Positions 1 to 5,014 of a stretch of 8,327 nucleotides of DNA are shown here, piece by piece (the first letter of the stretch is position 1; each line of letters begins with the position of its first letter). A program made the translations under genes and the position numbers. The notes below the pieces were generated by a model. That model was not told the DNA's origin. It saw only the letters and a list, made by a program, of their open reading frames with translations, and made no database searches. The stretch is from an uncultured Bacilli bacterium. GTDB taxonomy: Bacteria > Bacillota_I > Bacilli_A > RF39 > UBA660. The DNA lies in NCBI GenBank assembly GCA_934095805.1, contig CAKOKV010000033.1, positions 1-8,327 on the forward strand, given 5' to 3'.

Positions 1-40
1 ATTCATACAATAATAAAGATGGCAAAAGAGTGACAGGAAG
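1..40 (+). repeat. Terminal overlap showing circularity (partner 8288-8327)
   Basis: Bases 1-40 match 8288-8327 at 39 of 40 positions; the one difference is A at 19 against T at 8306. Overlapping the two ends restores one continuous reading frame across the join. This is what a linearised circular contig looks like. The implied circle is 8287 bp. Confidence 0.85.
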
Positions 41-203
41 TGCAGCATTTTTACATCATGTTTATTCTGAAAAAGGTGGGATTCAAGAGTATAATGATTC
101 TATTGGAAAAGAATATATAGAAGAATTTATCAAATATAGAAGTGATAAACTCCAAGAAGATATTGAAAAGAAAGCTAAGAAAAATAGATTTAAAATAATT
201 TAG
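1..203 (+). CDS. 3' part of the junction-spanning 73-codon hypothetical protein
   Basis: The frame is open from the first base to a TAG at 201-203. It is the continuation of the ORF that starts at 8269: after removing the 40-base terminal overlap, the two parts join in frame to 222 nt (73 residues plus stop). I do not recognise the family. The protein is short, highly charged and probably soluble: a GKRVTGSAAFLHHVYSEKGG stretch near the N-terminus, then an amphipathic helical C-terminal half rich in Glu and Lys ending in KKNRFKII. No membrane segment or catalytic motif is visible. It lies directly downstream of the ribbon-helix-helix gene and ends just before a strong terminator, so the two may share a transcript. 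Residue 13 is Asp in this copy (GAT) and Val (GTT) in the copy at the other end. Confidence 0.75.
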   Translation, partial: SYNNKDGKRVTGSAAFLHHVYSEKGGIQEYNDSIGKEYIEEFIKYRSDKLQEDIEKKAKKNRFKII

Positions 204-210
204 ATAAAAT

Positions 211-240
211 AAAAAAAGTGCCCTTACTGGCACTTTTTTT
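211..240 (+). terminator. Rho-independent terminator after the junction gene
   Basis: AAAGTGCC and GGCACTTT form the core of a stem flanked by A and T runs, with a short CTTACT loop and a run of eight T. It follows the TAG at 201-203 by a few bases. The flanking A tract means it could work on both strands. Confidence 0.9.
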
Positions 241-274
241 TATAAACAAATGGTTAAAACATTTGTTTATAAAA
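238..274. repeat. 15-bp perfect inverted repeat
   Basis: Arms 238-252 and 260-274 (core TATAAACAAATG / CATTTGTTTATA) are perfect and separated by GTTAAAA. The repeat starts inside the T tract of the previous terminator. It could be a second stem helping termination or a protein or recombinase binding site; no T run follows it. Role unknown. Confidence 0.6.
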
Positions 275-311
275 TAGAAGAAGAATTGGTTTATGTAGTT
301 GCTTGTTTAAG

Positions 312-340
312 TTGAGATATGATATTATATAAGATATATT
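312..340 (+). promoter_or_regulatory. Sigma-A-type promoter for the small hydrophobic peptide
   Basis: TTGAGA at 312-317 and TATATT at 335-340 are separated by exactly 17 bp. Transcription would begin near 347, giving an unusually long leader of about 137 nt before the ATG at 484. Confidence 0.6.
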
Positions 341-376
341 TAATTTATTTAATTTATTTTATTTTTTTAAAAGCTT

Positions 377-480
377 ATAACAATTTATATTGTTATTCCT
401 CCGCTAGGTGAAAAAATCCGCTAGGTTAAATTTTATAAAATATGTCCGCTAGGTTAAATTTTATAAAAAAAGGAGGGATA
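377..480 (+). promoter_or_regulatory. Structured leader predicted to hide the ribosome binding site
   Basis: An 8-bp hairpin (ATAACAAT 377-384 / ATTGTTAT 389-396) is followed by CCTCC. Bases 394-402 (TATTCCTCC) are complementary over nine positions, with one G-U pair, to 472-480 (GGAGGGATA), which is the Shine-Dalgarno of the peptide gene. The two alternatives share bases 394-396. The loop between the pairing partners holds three copies of TCCGCTAGGT. Long-range masking of the Shine-Dalgarno is a known feature of type I toxin mRNAs; that it happens here is inferred from base complementarity. Confidence 0.5.
400..468 (+). repeat. Three TCCGCTAGGT repeats
   Basis: TCCGCTAGGT occurs at 400-409, 417-426 and 445-454. 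The last two belong to identical 24-bp units (417-440 and 445-468, continuing TAAATTTTATAAAA) spaced 28 bp apart. They stand out by their G+C content from the surrounding AT-rich DNA. They could be protein binding sites, or antisense or loop targets in the leader RNA. Confidence 0.8.
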
Positions 481-483
481 AAT

Positions 484-597
484 ATGAAAAATATAATTAA
501 TTTCGCAATTAATTTCGCAATTAATTTTTTTTCTAAAAAATTAGTGCTTGATGCAATGGTATTAGCACTTTTAGTATACATACAAAAAATAAAATAA
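484..597 (+). CDS. Small hydrophobic peptide, possible type I toxin (37 aa)
   Basis: An ATG at 484 sits 7 bases after a perfect AGGAGG (471-476), and the 38-codon frame ends with TAA at 595-597, followed by a strong terminator. The peptide has a repeated hydrophobic N-terminus (NFAINFAINFF), a short basic turn (SKK), a hydrophobic segment of about 14 residues (LVLDAMVLALLVYI) and a basic tail (QKIK). Two tandem 12-bp repeats (499-510, 511-522) encode the NFAI units. Size, membrane-type sequence, dedicated promoter, long leader and terminator match type I toxin-antitoxin toxins. I could not identify an antisense RNA promoter with confidence. Alternatives are a small phage-like membrane protein or a leader peptide. 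That the gene is expressed is well supported; its role is inferred. Confidence 0.65.
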   Translation: MKNIINFAINFAINFFSKKLVLDAMVLALLVYIQKIK

Positions 598-626
598 ATG
601 ATAATATAAAAATAAATTAAATATAT

Positions 627-655
627 AAAGGGACTATTTTATAGTCCCTTTTTTA
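627..655 (+). terminator. Terminator of the small peptide transcript
   Basis: An 11-bp perfect stem (627-637 with 641-651, core GGGACTAT / ATAGTCCC) with a TTT loop is followed by a T tract. Confidence 0.93.
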
Positions 656-678
656 TTTTGTATATAAAATGGTCATCA

Positions 679-706
679 AGTTCGTAATACGTTCGTTTTA
701 TGAACT
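679..706. promoter_or_regulatory. Candidate resolvase crossover site (res site I-like)
   Basis: A 28-bp element has imperfect inverted ends (AGTTCGTAA / TTATGAACT, 8 of 9 matching) and a central TT. 28 bp is the usual length of site I for serine resolvases. Its GTTCGTAA core recurs in the inverted repeat at 757-804, upstream of the resolvase gene. Assignment rests on length, symmetry and location only. Confidence 0.45.
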
Positions 707-756
707 GTTCATATGGACACAAAAAAACGTATAAAAATACTGATTTTTAGCATTAA

Positions 757-804
757 AATAGTTCGTAAAAATTTATTGATTTCATTGATGTTTTACGAAC
801 TATT
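757..804. promoter_or_regulatory. 14-bp inverted repeat overlapping the resolvase promoter
   Basis: Perfect arms AATAGTTCGTAAAA (757-770) and TTTTACGAACTATT (791-804) are separated by 20 bp. The right arm fills most of the spacer between the -35 and -10 boxes of the resolvase promoter. A resolvase bound here would repress its own gene while forming part of the recombination complex, the usual arrangement in res regions. Confidence 0.6.
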
Positions 805-813
805 ATGTATAAT
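785..813 (+). promoter_or_regulatory. Resolvase promoter
   Basis: TTGATG at 785-790, a 17-bp spacer and a perfect TATAAT at 808-813. The predicted start near 820 gives a short leader to the ATG at 850, preceded by GAGGAGA (834-840). Confidence 0.75.
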
Positions 814-849
814 AATAGTATAGGAATAGGGTAGAGGAGAAAAACAAAA

Positions 850-1452
850 ATGAAATATGGATATGCTAGAATCAGTACAGGGAAACAAAAAGAAGATAGA
901 CAAATAGAAGAATTAAAAAAATATGATTTAGAAAAAATATATACGGATACGATGACAGGAAGCACATTTAACAGACCTAATTTTGATATATTGATGAATG
1001 ATGTATTAAGAAAAGGCGACGAACTGTATATAAAAGAAACAGATCGATTAGGAAGAAATAAAACTCAAACATTAGAAGTGTTAAGACAATTAAAAGAAAA
1101 AGGTGTAATAGTTAGAATACTAGAAATACCTACAACACTAGCAACTGTAAATGATGACAACCCACAAAATAAATTAATGCTAGAAATGGTTAATAATATG
1201 CTAATAGAAATGTATACCACTTTTGCTCAAGTAGAACTTGAAAAGATTAAGACAAGAACAAAAGAAGCATTAAAAGTTAAAAAAGAGCGAGGAGAAAAGC
1301 TAGGTAGACCATGTATAGAATATCCAAGTAACTGGAATAAAGTATATAAACAATATAAAAATAAAGCAATAACAGGAGTACAAGCTATGCAACTGTTAGG
1401 ATTGAAAAAAACATCATTTTATAAATTAGTAAAACAATATGAAGGAAGATAA
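850..1452 (+). CDS. Serine recombinase, resolvase/invertase family
   Basis: This 200-residue protein catalyses site-specific recombination through a serine nucleophile; on a small plasmid its likely job is resolving multimers or cointegrates to monomers. The N-terminal catalytic domain (about 1-140) opens with YARIST, where Ser9 is the expected nucleophile and Arg7 a catalytic partner. The conserved TDRLGRN block (64-70) supplies Asp65, Arg66 and Arg69. The long helix around 115-145 carries the usual KTRTKEAL and the GEKLGRP linker (148-154). A C-terminal helix-turn-helix follows (about 174-197, ITGVQAMQLLGLKKTSFYKL). Length is typical of small resolvases and there is no sign of truncation. 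The start is supported by GAGGAGA nine bases upstream. It is monocistronic, between its own promoter and terminator, and probably autoregulated through the inverted repeat in the promoter. An invertase role cannot be excluded, but no invertible segment is visible. Confidence 0.93.
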   Translation: MKYGYARISTGKQKEDRQIEELKKYDLEKIYTDTMTGSTFNRPNFDILMNDVLRKGDELYIKETDRLGRNKTQTLEVLRQLKEKGVIVRILEIPTTLATVNDDNPQNKLMLEMVNNMLIEMYTTFAQVELEKIKTRTKEALKVKKERGEKLGRPCIEYPSNWNKVYKQYKNKAITGVQAMQLLGLKKTSFYKLVKQYEGR

Positions 1453-1454
1453 AT

Positions 1455-1487
1455 AAAAAATAGGAGCTTATGTTCCTATTTTTTTAT
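1455..1487 (+). terminator. Resolvase terminator
   Basis: AAAAAATAGGA (1455-1465) pairs with TCCTATTTTTT (1474-1484) around a short loop and is followed by more T. It lies just behind the TAA of the resolvase gene and may act in both directions. Confidence 0.9.
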
Positions 1488-1672
1488 ATTAAATTATTTT
1501 ATGTAATGATATAGTTTAATATGAAATAACATAATATAACATATTTAGAAAAAATAATATAAAGATTAAGAAGGAATTAAAAAGAATTATAAGAAGCTTT
1601 AAGTGATTAATTAATAAGATAATTATAATCTATCTATTAGAATGGTAGTTCATTAATTAGAAGCACACAAAG
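1488..1672. other. AT-rich gene-free stretch between resolvase and terminators
   Basis: No ORF with a ribosome binding site is visible on either strand. Weak TATAAT-like boxes around 1620-1640 on the plus strand could start a short RNA of about 70 nt ending at the 1673-1711 terminator, but the -35 match is poor. I see no other structure. Confidence 0.4.
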
Positions 1673-1711
1673 AAAAACCACTCTATTTATTGTCAGATGA
1701 GTGGTTTTTTT
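1673..1711. terminator. Bidirectional terminator between resolvase and cptN
   Basis: An 11-bp stem AAAAACCACTC / GAGTGGTTTTT has a 15-nt loop. T runs follow on the plus strand; the minus strand ends in GAGTGGTTTTTC. On the minus strand it is the best candidate terminator for the toxin gene ending at 1793. Confidence 0.8.
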
Positions 1712-1731
1712 AATTACTTTTAATTTTGATC

Positions 1732-1777
1732 AGAACTATCACTCTACGACGAAAATAGATTATAGTTCTTTTTTTAT
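1732..1777 (+). terminator. Second terminator-like hairpin downstream of cptN
   Basis: AGAACTAT (1732-1739) pairs with ATAGTTCT (about 1762-1769) and is followed by a T run on the plus strand. The loop is long (22 nt). On the minus strand there is no good T tract, so it seems to protect the toxin gene from plus-strand readthrough. Confidence 0.6.
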
Positions 1778-1792
1778 TAATACAAATTAAAT

Positions 1793-2272
1793 TTATTTTT
1801 TTCTTAATAATTCTTTTTCTATTTTTAGTACATCAGTAAAAACTATATTCGTATATCCTTTTCTTATTAACGCTAAAACTTTTTTTGTTTTTGTTTTTAA
1901 TTCATGTTCTAAAACTCTGTCTACTTTTACTGGTGTTGAATTACTTTTATATTCATTTTTTATATACGAAGAATTTACTGGACATATATTTTGTATTAGA
2001 AAAGCTTTTTCACTACCTAAAACATTCCCAAAAATAATAGTATCACATCTTTTTCCATTTGAAGTTTTTTTAGTATAAATAGATTTATATTTAGATACTT
2101 TAGATGAAATTGGTATCATCCAATATAGACCTGTAGAATTATCTTTAAAAGCATAAAAACAAGGTCTATCATGAACTTGTCCGTTTTTAGATAATTTGTT
2201 TTTTAAAGTCTTATCTTCTTTAAAATCTTCATAATATTCGTCTCTTAAAAAATAAAAGTGTCCTTCATTCAT
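1793..2272 (-). CDS. cptN: Type III toxin, CptN-like endoribonuclease (ToxN/AbiQ superfamily)
   Basis: This 159-residue protein resembles the CptN branch of type III toxin-antitoxin toxins: RNases that cleave mRNA and their own repeat RNA, and are held inactive in a complex with the processed repeat RNA. Visible landmarks are RPCFYAF (36-42), WMIPISSK (51-58), whose SSK lies where ToxN-type toxins carry catalytic or RNA-binding Ser/Thr-Ser-Lys residues, GNVLGSEKAFLIQN (82-95) and a C-terminal helical KKVLALIRKGY (130-140). Length is normal for the family. The start at 2272 follows AGGGAGA at good spacing. Decisive support comes from upstream: two pseudoknot repeats and an attenuating hairpin exactly where a type III antitoxin RNA should be. 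Likely roles are plasmid maintenance and abortive infection against phage. The family call is from memory of the motifs and was not searched. Confidence 0.85.
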   Translation of the reverse strand: MNEGHFYFLRDEYYEDFKEDKTLKNKLSKNGQVHDRPCFYAFKDNSTGLYWMIPISSKVSKYKSIYTKKTSNGKRCDTIIFGNVLGSEKAFLIQNICPVNSSYIKNEYKSNSTPVKVDRVLEHELKTKTKKVLALIRKGYTNIVFTDVLKIEKELLRKK

Positions 2273-2298
2273 TAAAATATCTCCCTAATAAGTAAAAT

Positions 2299-2321
2299 AG
2301 TCCTACTTAGAAAGTAGGACT
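2299..2321 (-). terminator. Attenuating terminator between cptI and cptN
   Basis: On the minus strand an 8-bp perfect stem AGTCCTAC / GTAGGACT with a 7-nt loop is followed by ATTTTACTT. Partial termination here would give much antitoxin RNA and little toxin mRNA, the standard control of type III modules. Confidence 0.85.
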
Positions 2322-2329
2322 TTATAATC

Positions 2330-2421
2330 ATTTGAACCCGACCTTTTATTAGTCGTGTATCGGGTAACGACAAACATTTGAACTCGAGCTTTTATTAGTC
2401 GTGTCTCGAGTAACGACAAGT
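2330..2421 (-). repeat. Two tandem 46-bp repeats of the antitoxin RNA
   Basis: Unit 2330-2375 and unit 2376-2421 are directly adjacent and nearly identical. Most differences fall in or beside one pseudoknot stem, or at the end of the unit. Confidence 0.95.
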
Positions 2422-2444
2422 AAAATAAATATTATATTAATATA

Positions 2445-2473
2445 ATTATATGATTTTTTATCAAAAAATGCAA
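2445..2473 (-). promoter_or_regulatory. Promoter of the cptIN module
   Basis: On the minus strand TTGCAT (2473-2468) and a perfect TATAAT (2450-2445) are separated by 17 bp. The predicted start is about 15-20 bases before the first repeat. Confidence 0.75.
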
Positions 2474-2638
2474 TAGAATAAATAATTTTTTATTTATTAA
2501 TAGAGTACTTAGACTTAGCTAATTATTCTCCAATTTGAAAAAAATATATTATTGCGATGCTAATGACTATATGGAAAACCAAAAATATAAAAATTTTTTG
2601 AGGTACCTACTTCAAGTATATATGTTAATTATCTAGGA

Positions 2639-2666
2639 ATTATAGCCCCAGGGGAGTTAAGCTATA
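2639..2666. repeat. ATTATA-G-CCCCAGGGG motif in a hairpin (copy 1)
   Basis: TATAGC (2641-2646) pairs with GCTATA (2661-2666), enclosing CCCAGGGG. The left part, ATTATA-N-CCCCAGGG, recurs in opposite orientation at 3595-3609. G+C-rich cores like this are rare in this plasmid. Confidence 0.6.
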
Positions 2667-2674
2667 GACAAGTA

Positions 2675-2744
2675 AAAAATCTATACAAAATTACTGATCA
2701 GTCTTTCGTTTTGAAAAAATACAGTAAAACTTGTATAGATTTTT
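2675..2744 (-). terminator. Long two-part hairpin, terminator-like
   Basis: A 14-bp perfect outer stem (2675-2688 with 2731-2744) and an inner stem TTACTG (2691-2696) / CAGTAA (2722-2727) form a large hairpin with A and T runs at both ends. On the minus strand it ends GATTTTTT and lies about 120 bases behind the operon ending at 2866. It could instead be a single-strand origin structure. Confidence 0.6.
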
Positions 2745-2865
2745 CTTTGTTCGTAGTTATGTATTGAAATTAGCTTCTATTTTAGCTTCTAATGAATTTT
2801 AATTAATAATGTGATAAAAGTTAAGCATAAATATATATACTTGATTATAATAGCTTATATGAGCC

Positions 2866-3306
2866 TTATTTGAGTTTTAACGAAGGATTAACAGAGTTAC
2901 GTTCTTTCTTAAACATTTGATAAGCTAGATTTGATTGATTTGAATTAATATAAGACTTTGCTTTGATATAGTCATTGTATGAATTCATGTATTGATTAGC
3001 TAAATCATAATTATAGTTATGTTGATTGTTGGGATTGTAATTAAATGCGCCACCTGTTTCATGTACTGAATTTGATTGTGCAGCTTCTTTTACTAATGAC
3101 ATAGGAGTATTATATATTGATGTAATAGTATTATTAAATTCATCTGATAATCTATTAGATACTTTGTTTATTGCTTGATTAGAAGCTAATGAAACACTAT
3201 TTTTGACAACTGATTTAGTAGTATCTTTTATTGCTTGTTTAAACGAACCAGAGCCTAGTGTATTGCTTAATAGAGTTCTGACATTTCTTGAATTGATTAC
3301 TGACAT
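2866..3306 (-). CDS. Hypothetical Asn/Ser/Tyr-rich protein (146 aa)
   Basis: I do not recognise this protein. It starts MSVINSRNVRTLLSNTLGSG, has a Ser/Val/Asn-rich helical N-terminal half with Thr-Lys repeats (about 20-75), then a low-complexity segment loaded with Asn, Tyr and Gln around 85-112 (containing NYNPNNQHNYNYDL), and a basic end KKERNSVNPSLKLK. No signal peptide or clear membrane helix is seen. The start is supported by GGAAGGTG upstream, which lies inside the end of the preceding gene; the two genes overlap by 10 bases, so translation is probably coupled. It is the last gene of the minus-strand run that includes the gene II-like initiator. Structural, virion-like or adhesive roles are possible but unsupported. 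Confidence 0.7.
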   Translation of the reverse strand: MSVINSRNVRTLLSNTLGSGSFKQAIKDTTKSVVKNSVSLASNQAINKVSNRLSDEFNNTITSIYNTPMSLVKEAAQSNSVHETGGAFNYNPNNQHNYNYDLANQYMNSYNDYIKAKSYINSNQSNLAYQMFKKERNSVNPSLKLK

Positions 3307-3539
3307 ATAATATCACCTTCCTTTAATTCTTGTATATCGTTTATATATGTATATCCTTTGTCATTGTCTTTTGTTATAGAAACATGATATAAAGCTCCAT
3401 TTTTTTCAAGTTGAGTATATAGATCTGTTATTGATGAAGTAAATGTATCTTCTAGTTTATTGAGTTCTTTATGTAGCTTTTGAAATGTTTTAAAGTCTTG
3501 TGCTCCAAAATCTAATGCTTTTGATGTGTATGTTATCAT
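3297..3539 (-). CDS. Hypothetical 80-aa protein
   Basis: I do not recognise this family. The N-terminal half is predicted helical and coiled-coil-like (about 15-48, FKTFQKLHKELNKLEDTFTS); the C-terminal half has a pattern fitting a small beta-rich domain (NGALYHVSITKDNDKGYTYI). It is acidic and soluble. The ribosome binding site is weak (GAAAGAAGATG). The TAA overlaps the start of the next gene by 10 bases, showing that the two form a unit. It sits 156 bases behind the initiator gene, either in that operon or under its own promoter near 3590-3640. Confidence 0.7.
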   Translation of the reverse strand: MITYTSKALDFGAQDFKTFQKLHKELNKLEDTFTSSITDLYTQLEKNGALYHVSITKDNDKGYTYINDIQELKEGDIICQ

Positions 3540-3590
3540 TGTGTATCATCTTCTTTCTTTGTGTTGAATTTAATAAAATAAAGATATATA

Positions 3591-3609
3591 TTATCCCTGG
3601 GGGTATAAT
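3591..3609. repeat. ATTATA-C-CCCCAGGG motif (copy 2, inverted)
   Basis: Read on the minus strand, 3609-3595 is ATTATACCCCCAGGG, matching copy 1 at 2639-2653 except for one base. The flanks continue as ATAA and create an imperfect hairpin (TTAT.CCC / GGG.ATAA). It lies in the promoter region of the two orphan genes, so it may be an operator or an origin element. Confidence 0.6.
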
Positions 3610-3695
3610 GGTCATTTTTTTGATGTGTAAAAGTTTGAAAACCATTGACAGAACTGTATTAGAAGCCTGTTTTTAAGGTAGTAAGAAAAGGTATA

Positions 3696-4742
3696 CTATT
3701 TTATAAAGAATTTAACCTTAAATTCTTTATATTTATCTAAGTTCCCTTTAAGACTATCCGACATGATTTCATTTACTATTTTTTTATATTTTGAATAGTT
3801 TTTGCTTTTTTGAGCATCAGTTTTTATTATATCTAATACTTGATTCATATCGAATATAACACTATCTTTACTATTTGCCTTATGAGTAAATTCTTTTATA
3901 TAGCCTTTTTTATTCTGTTTCTTTACGTTACGATACATTTTAATCAGTTTCTTATTAGATTCGTTAATATAAGCTTCTATAGGTTTAAATACATCTGTTT
4001 TTACTGATTCATTTAAGAAGCTTCTTAATGTGTCCATTGTAAGATCAAAAGGACTTGTTGTTCCTAACTTATCTTTTATTTTGTCATAGCCTTTTAAAGT
4101 ATATTCTAATCTCATACAGTTACTATCGATCTGAATTTTGAAAGCATCATAGACTTGTTTAGTTTTATTATAGAATTTAAGTTCCATAACCTTAGAATAC
4201 ACTTTATGTGTACCATATTTTAAATGTTTTTCAATTGGGCTATAACAAGGGTAAACTTTTTGATTTCTCTTTAATCGAATAGCTTCAAATAATAGTTTAT
4301 ATTCTTCAAATTCGTATTCCATAAATTCAGTTATATTTATTTCAATCTCATGAAAGCGACAATCTTGTAAATATATATAGATGCCATATCTGTCTTTTAA
4401 ATAGTCTTTTATATTATTTATCTTGTCTATATATTCTGAAACAGAGAGAGGGTTAACATTGTTTCGGGTATTTTCTTTTGTATTAATAGTAATGTCAAGT
4501 GAAGTATAATAAATCTTTGAACCTCTATCTTTTTTATAGTCTAGTCTAAAGTCATTAAATAAATAATTATCTTTTATATAAATTCTGTCTAGTTGAATGG
4601 TTTTATTTGATCCGTATTCTTTAACAGAGTAACCATTATCTGAAGCTAAATTGAACATGATTTTTGGATTGAATTTAAGAACATTTAAATCGATAGCTTC
4701 AACTTTTATGTTTCTTAATTCTGTTTTATCTATACCAAACAT
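3696..4742 (-). CDS. Replication initiator of filamentous-phage gene II/X type
   Basis: This 348-residue protein has the features of the phage/plasmid replication proteins related to filamentous phage gpII/gpX (Phage_CRI / Phage_X families), which nick one strand of the origin and start rolling-circle replication. Landmarks are RFHEIEINITEF (129-140), a metal-ligand-like His-hydrophobic-Glu block, the LKFYNKTKQV block (188-197), RLEYTLKGYDKIKDKLG (211-227) and a Lys/Tyr-rich C-terminus (268-325) offering several candidate nicking tyrosines. Length is normal for the group. The start at 4742 is set by GGAGG 7 bases upstream, and the gene begins one base after the stop of the HTH gene, so the pair is translationally coupled. 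No Zot-like assembly ATPase or coat genes are present, so this is probably a plasmid and not an intact inovirus. The active-site tyrosine cannot be fixed by eye. Confidence 0.75.
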   Translation of the reverse strand: MFGIDKTELRNIKVEAIDLNVLKFNPKIMFNLASDNGYSVKEYGSNKTIQLDRIYIKDNYLFNDFRLDYKKDRGSKIYYTSLDITINTKENTRNNVNPLSVSEYIDKINNIKDYLKDRYGIYIYLQDCRFHEIEINITEFMEYEFEEYKLLFEAIRLKRNQKVYPCYSPIEKHLKYGTHKVYSKVMELKFYNKTKQVYDAFKIQIDSNCMRLEYTLKGYDKIKDKLGTTSPFDLTMDTLRSFLNESVKTDVFKPIEAYINESNKKLIKMYRNVKKQNKKGYIKEFTHKANSKDSVIFDMNQVLDIIKTDAQKSKNYSKYKKIVNEIMSDSLKGNLDKYKEFKVKFFIK

Positions 4743-4743
4743 T

Positions 4744-4968
4744 TTATACCTCCAAGCCTAGAAGTTTCATAATATCGTTTTGATTTAAATTATAAAGATT
4801 TATTAAACAAATTAAATCTTGCGTATTAAATTTAGCTTTTTTATATACTTTTACTCTATAATAGCTTTCGTAATCTTTGCCCAAAACTTTGGAAACATAT
4901 TTTCTACTGTATCCGTGTTCAGTTCTTAAACGTTCTAAGAACTCTATATCTATATCTTTTTTTGTCAT
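4744..4968 (-). CDS. Small XRE-like helix-turn-helix regulator (74 aa)
   Basis: The pattern LERLRTEHGYSRKYVSKVLG, then about 25 residues, then LICLINLYNLNQNDIMKLLG fits a compact Cro/C1-type five-helix domain with nothing else attached. The second and third helices (about 20-40) would bind DNA. The start at 4968 follows AAAGGAG at acceptable spacing. It is immediately upstream of the gene II-like initiator with a one-base gap, so it probably controls copy number by repressing this operon. The 17-bp palindrome at 5015-5031, about 50 bases upstream, is the obvious candidate operator. An activator or accessory replication role is possible. Confidence 0.8.
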   Translation of the reverse strand: MTKKDIDIEFLERLRTEHGYSRKYVSKVLGKDYESYYRVKVYKKAKFNTQDLICLINLYNLNQNDIMKLLGLEV

Positions 4969-5014
4969 TGTGTTTTGCTCCTTTTTGTTTTTCTTATTAA
5001 TATATTACTTGTTT

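Larger units (their letters stand above)
2299..2438 (-). ncRNA. cptI: Type III antitoxin RNA (CptI-like), two pseudoknot repeats
   Basis: The RNA runs on the minus strand from about 2438 through two 46-nt repeats to the hairpin at 2299-2321. Each repeat contains two interleaved complementary pairs, the order of an H-type pseudoknot. In transcript order these are GUCGU, then ACCCGA (or ACUCGA), then ACGAC, then UCGGGU (or UCGAGU). The second pair differs between the repeats by a compensatory change (ACCCGA with TCGGGT at 2336-2341 and 2360-2365; ACTCGA with TCGAGT at 2382-2387 and 2406-2411). The first pair is identical in both. About two repeats of roughly 45 nt is what I recall for CptIN modules. 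The toxin is expected to cut the transcript into repeat units and be neutralised by them. The 5' end is estimated from the promoter. Confidence 0.85.
2475..2865. other. Gene-free region with hairpins; origin candidate
   Basis: No supported ORF is seen. The stretch holds an imperfect 18-bp palindrome around a GGTACC centre (2598-2615), the CCCCAGGGG hairpin at 2641-2666 and the long terminator-like hairpin at 2675-2744. It lies behind the operon that contains the gene II-like initiator. Such AT-rich, hairpin-bearing DNA is a plausible place for a rolling-circle nick site or lagging-strand origin, but nothing matches a nick sequence I know. Confidence 0.4.

Noticed and set aside
51..233. Minus-strand ORF opposite the junction gene
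   Set aside because: Shadow frame: Phe/Ile-rich translation of the antisense of an AT-rich gene, with no ribosome binding site.
400..468. CRISPR array
   Set aside because: Only three short units with almost no spacers between them, lying in an mRNA leader; no cas genes.
753..965. Minus-strand hydrophobic ORF opposite the resolvase promoter and start
   Set aside because: It crosses the res-like repeats and the resolvase start, has no ribosome binding site, and its hydrophobicity is an artefact of A-rich coding DNA on the other strand.
2598..2615. Palindrome around GGTACC as an operator
   Set aside because: Imperfect and not near any gene start; kept only as part of the gene-free region description.
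2866..4968. Complete filamentous phage (inovirus)
   Set aside because: The gene II-like Rep suggests it, but there is no Zot/gpI-type ATPase and no recognisable coat protein set anywhere on the circle.
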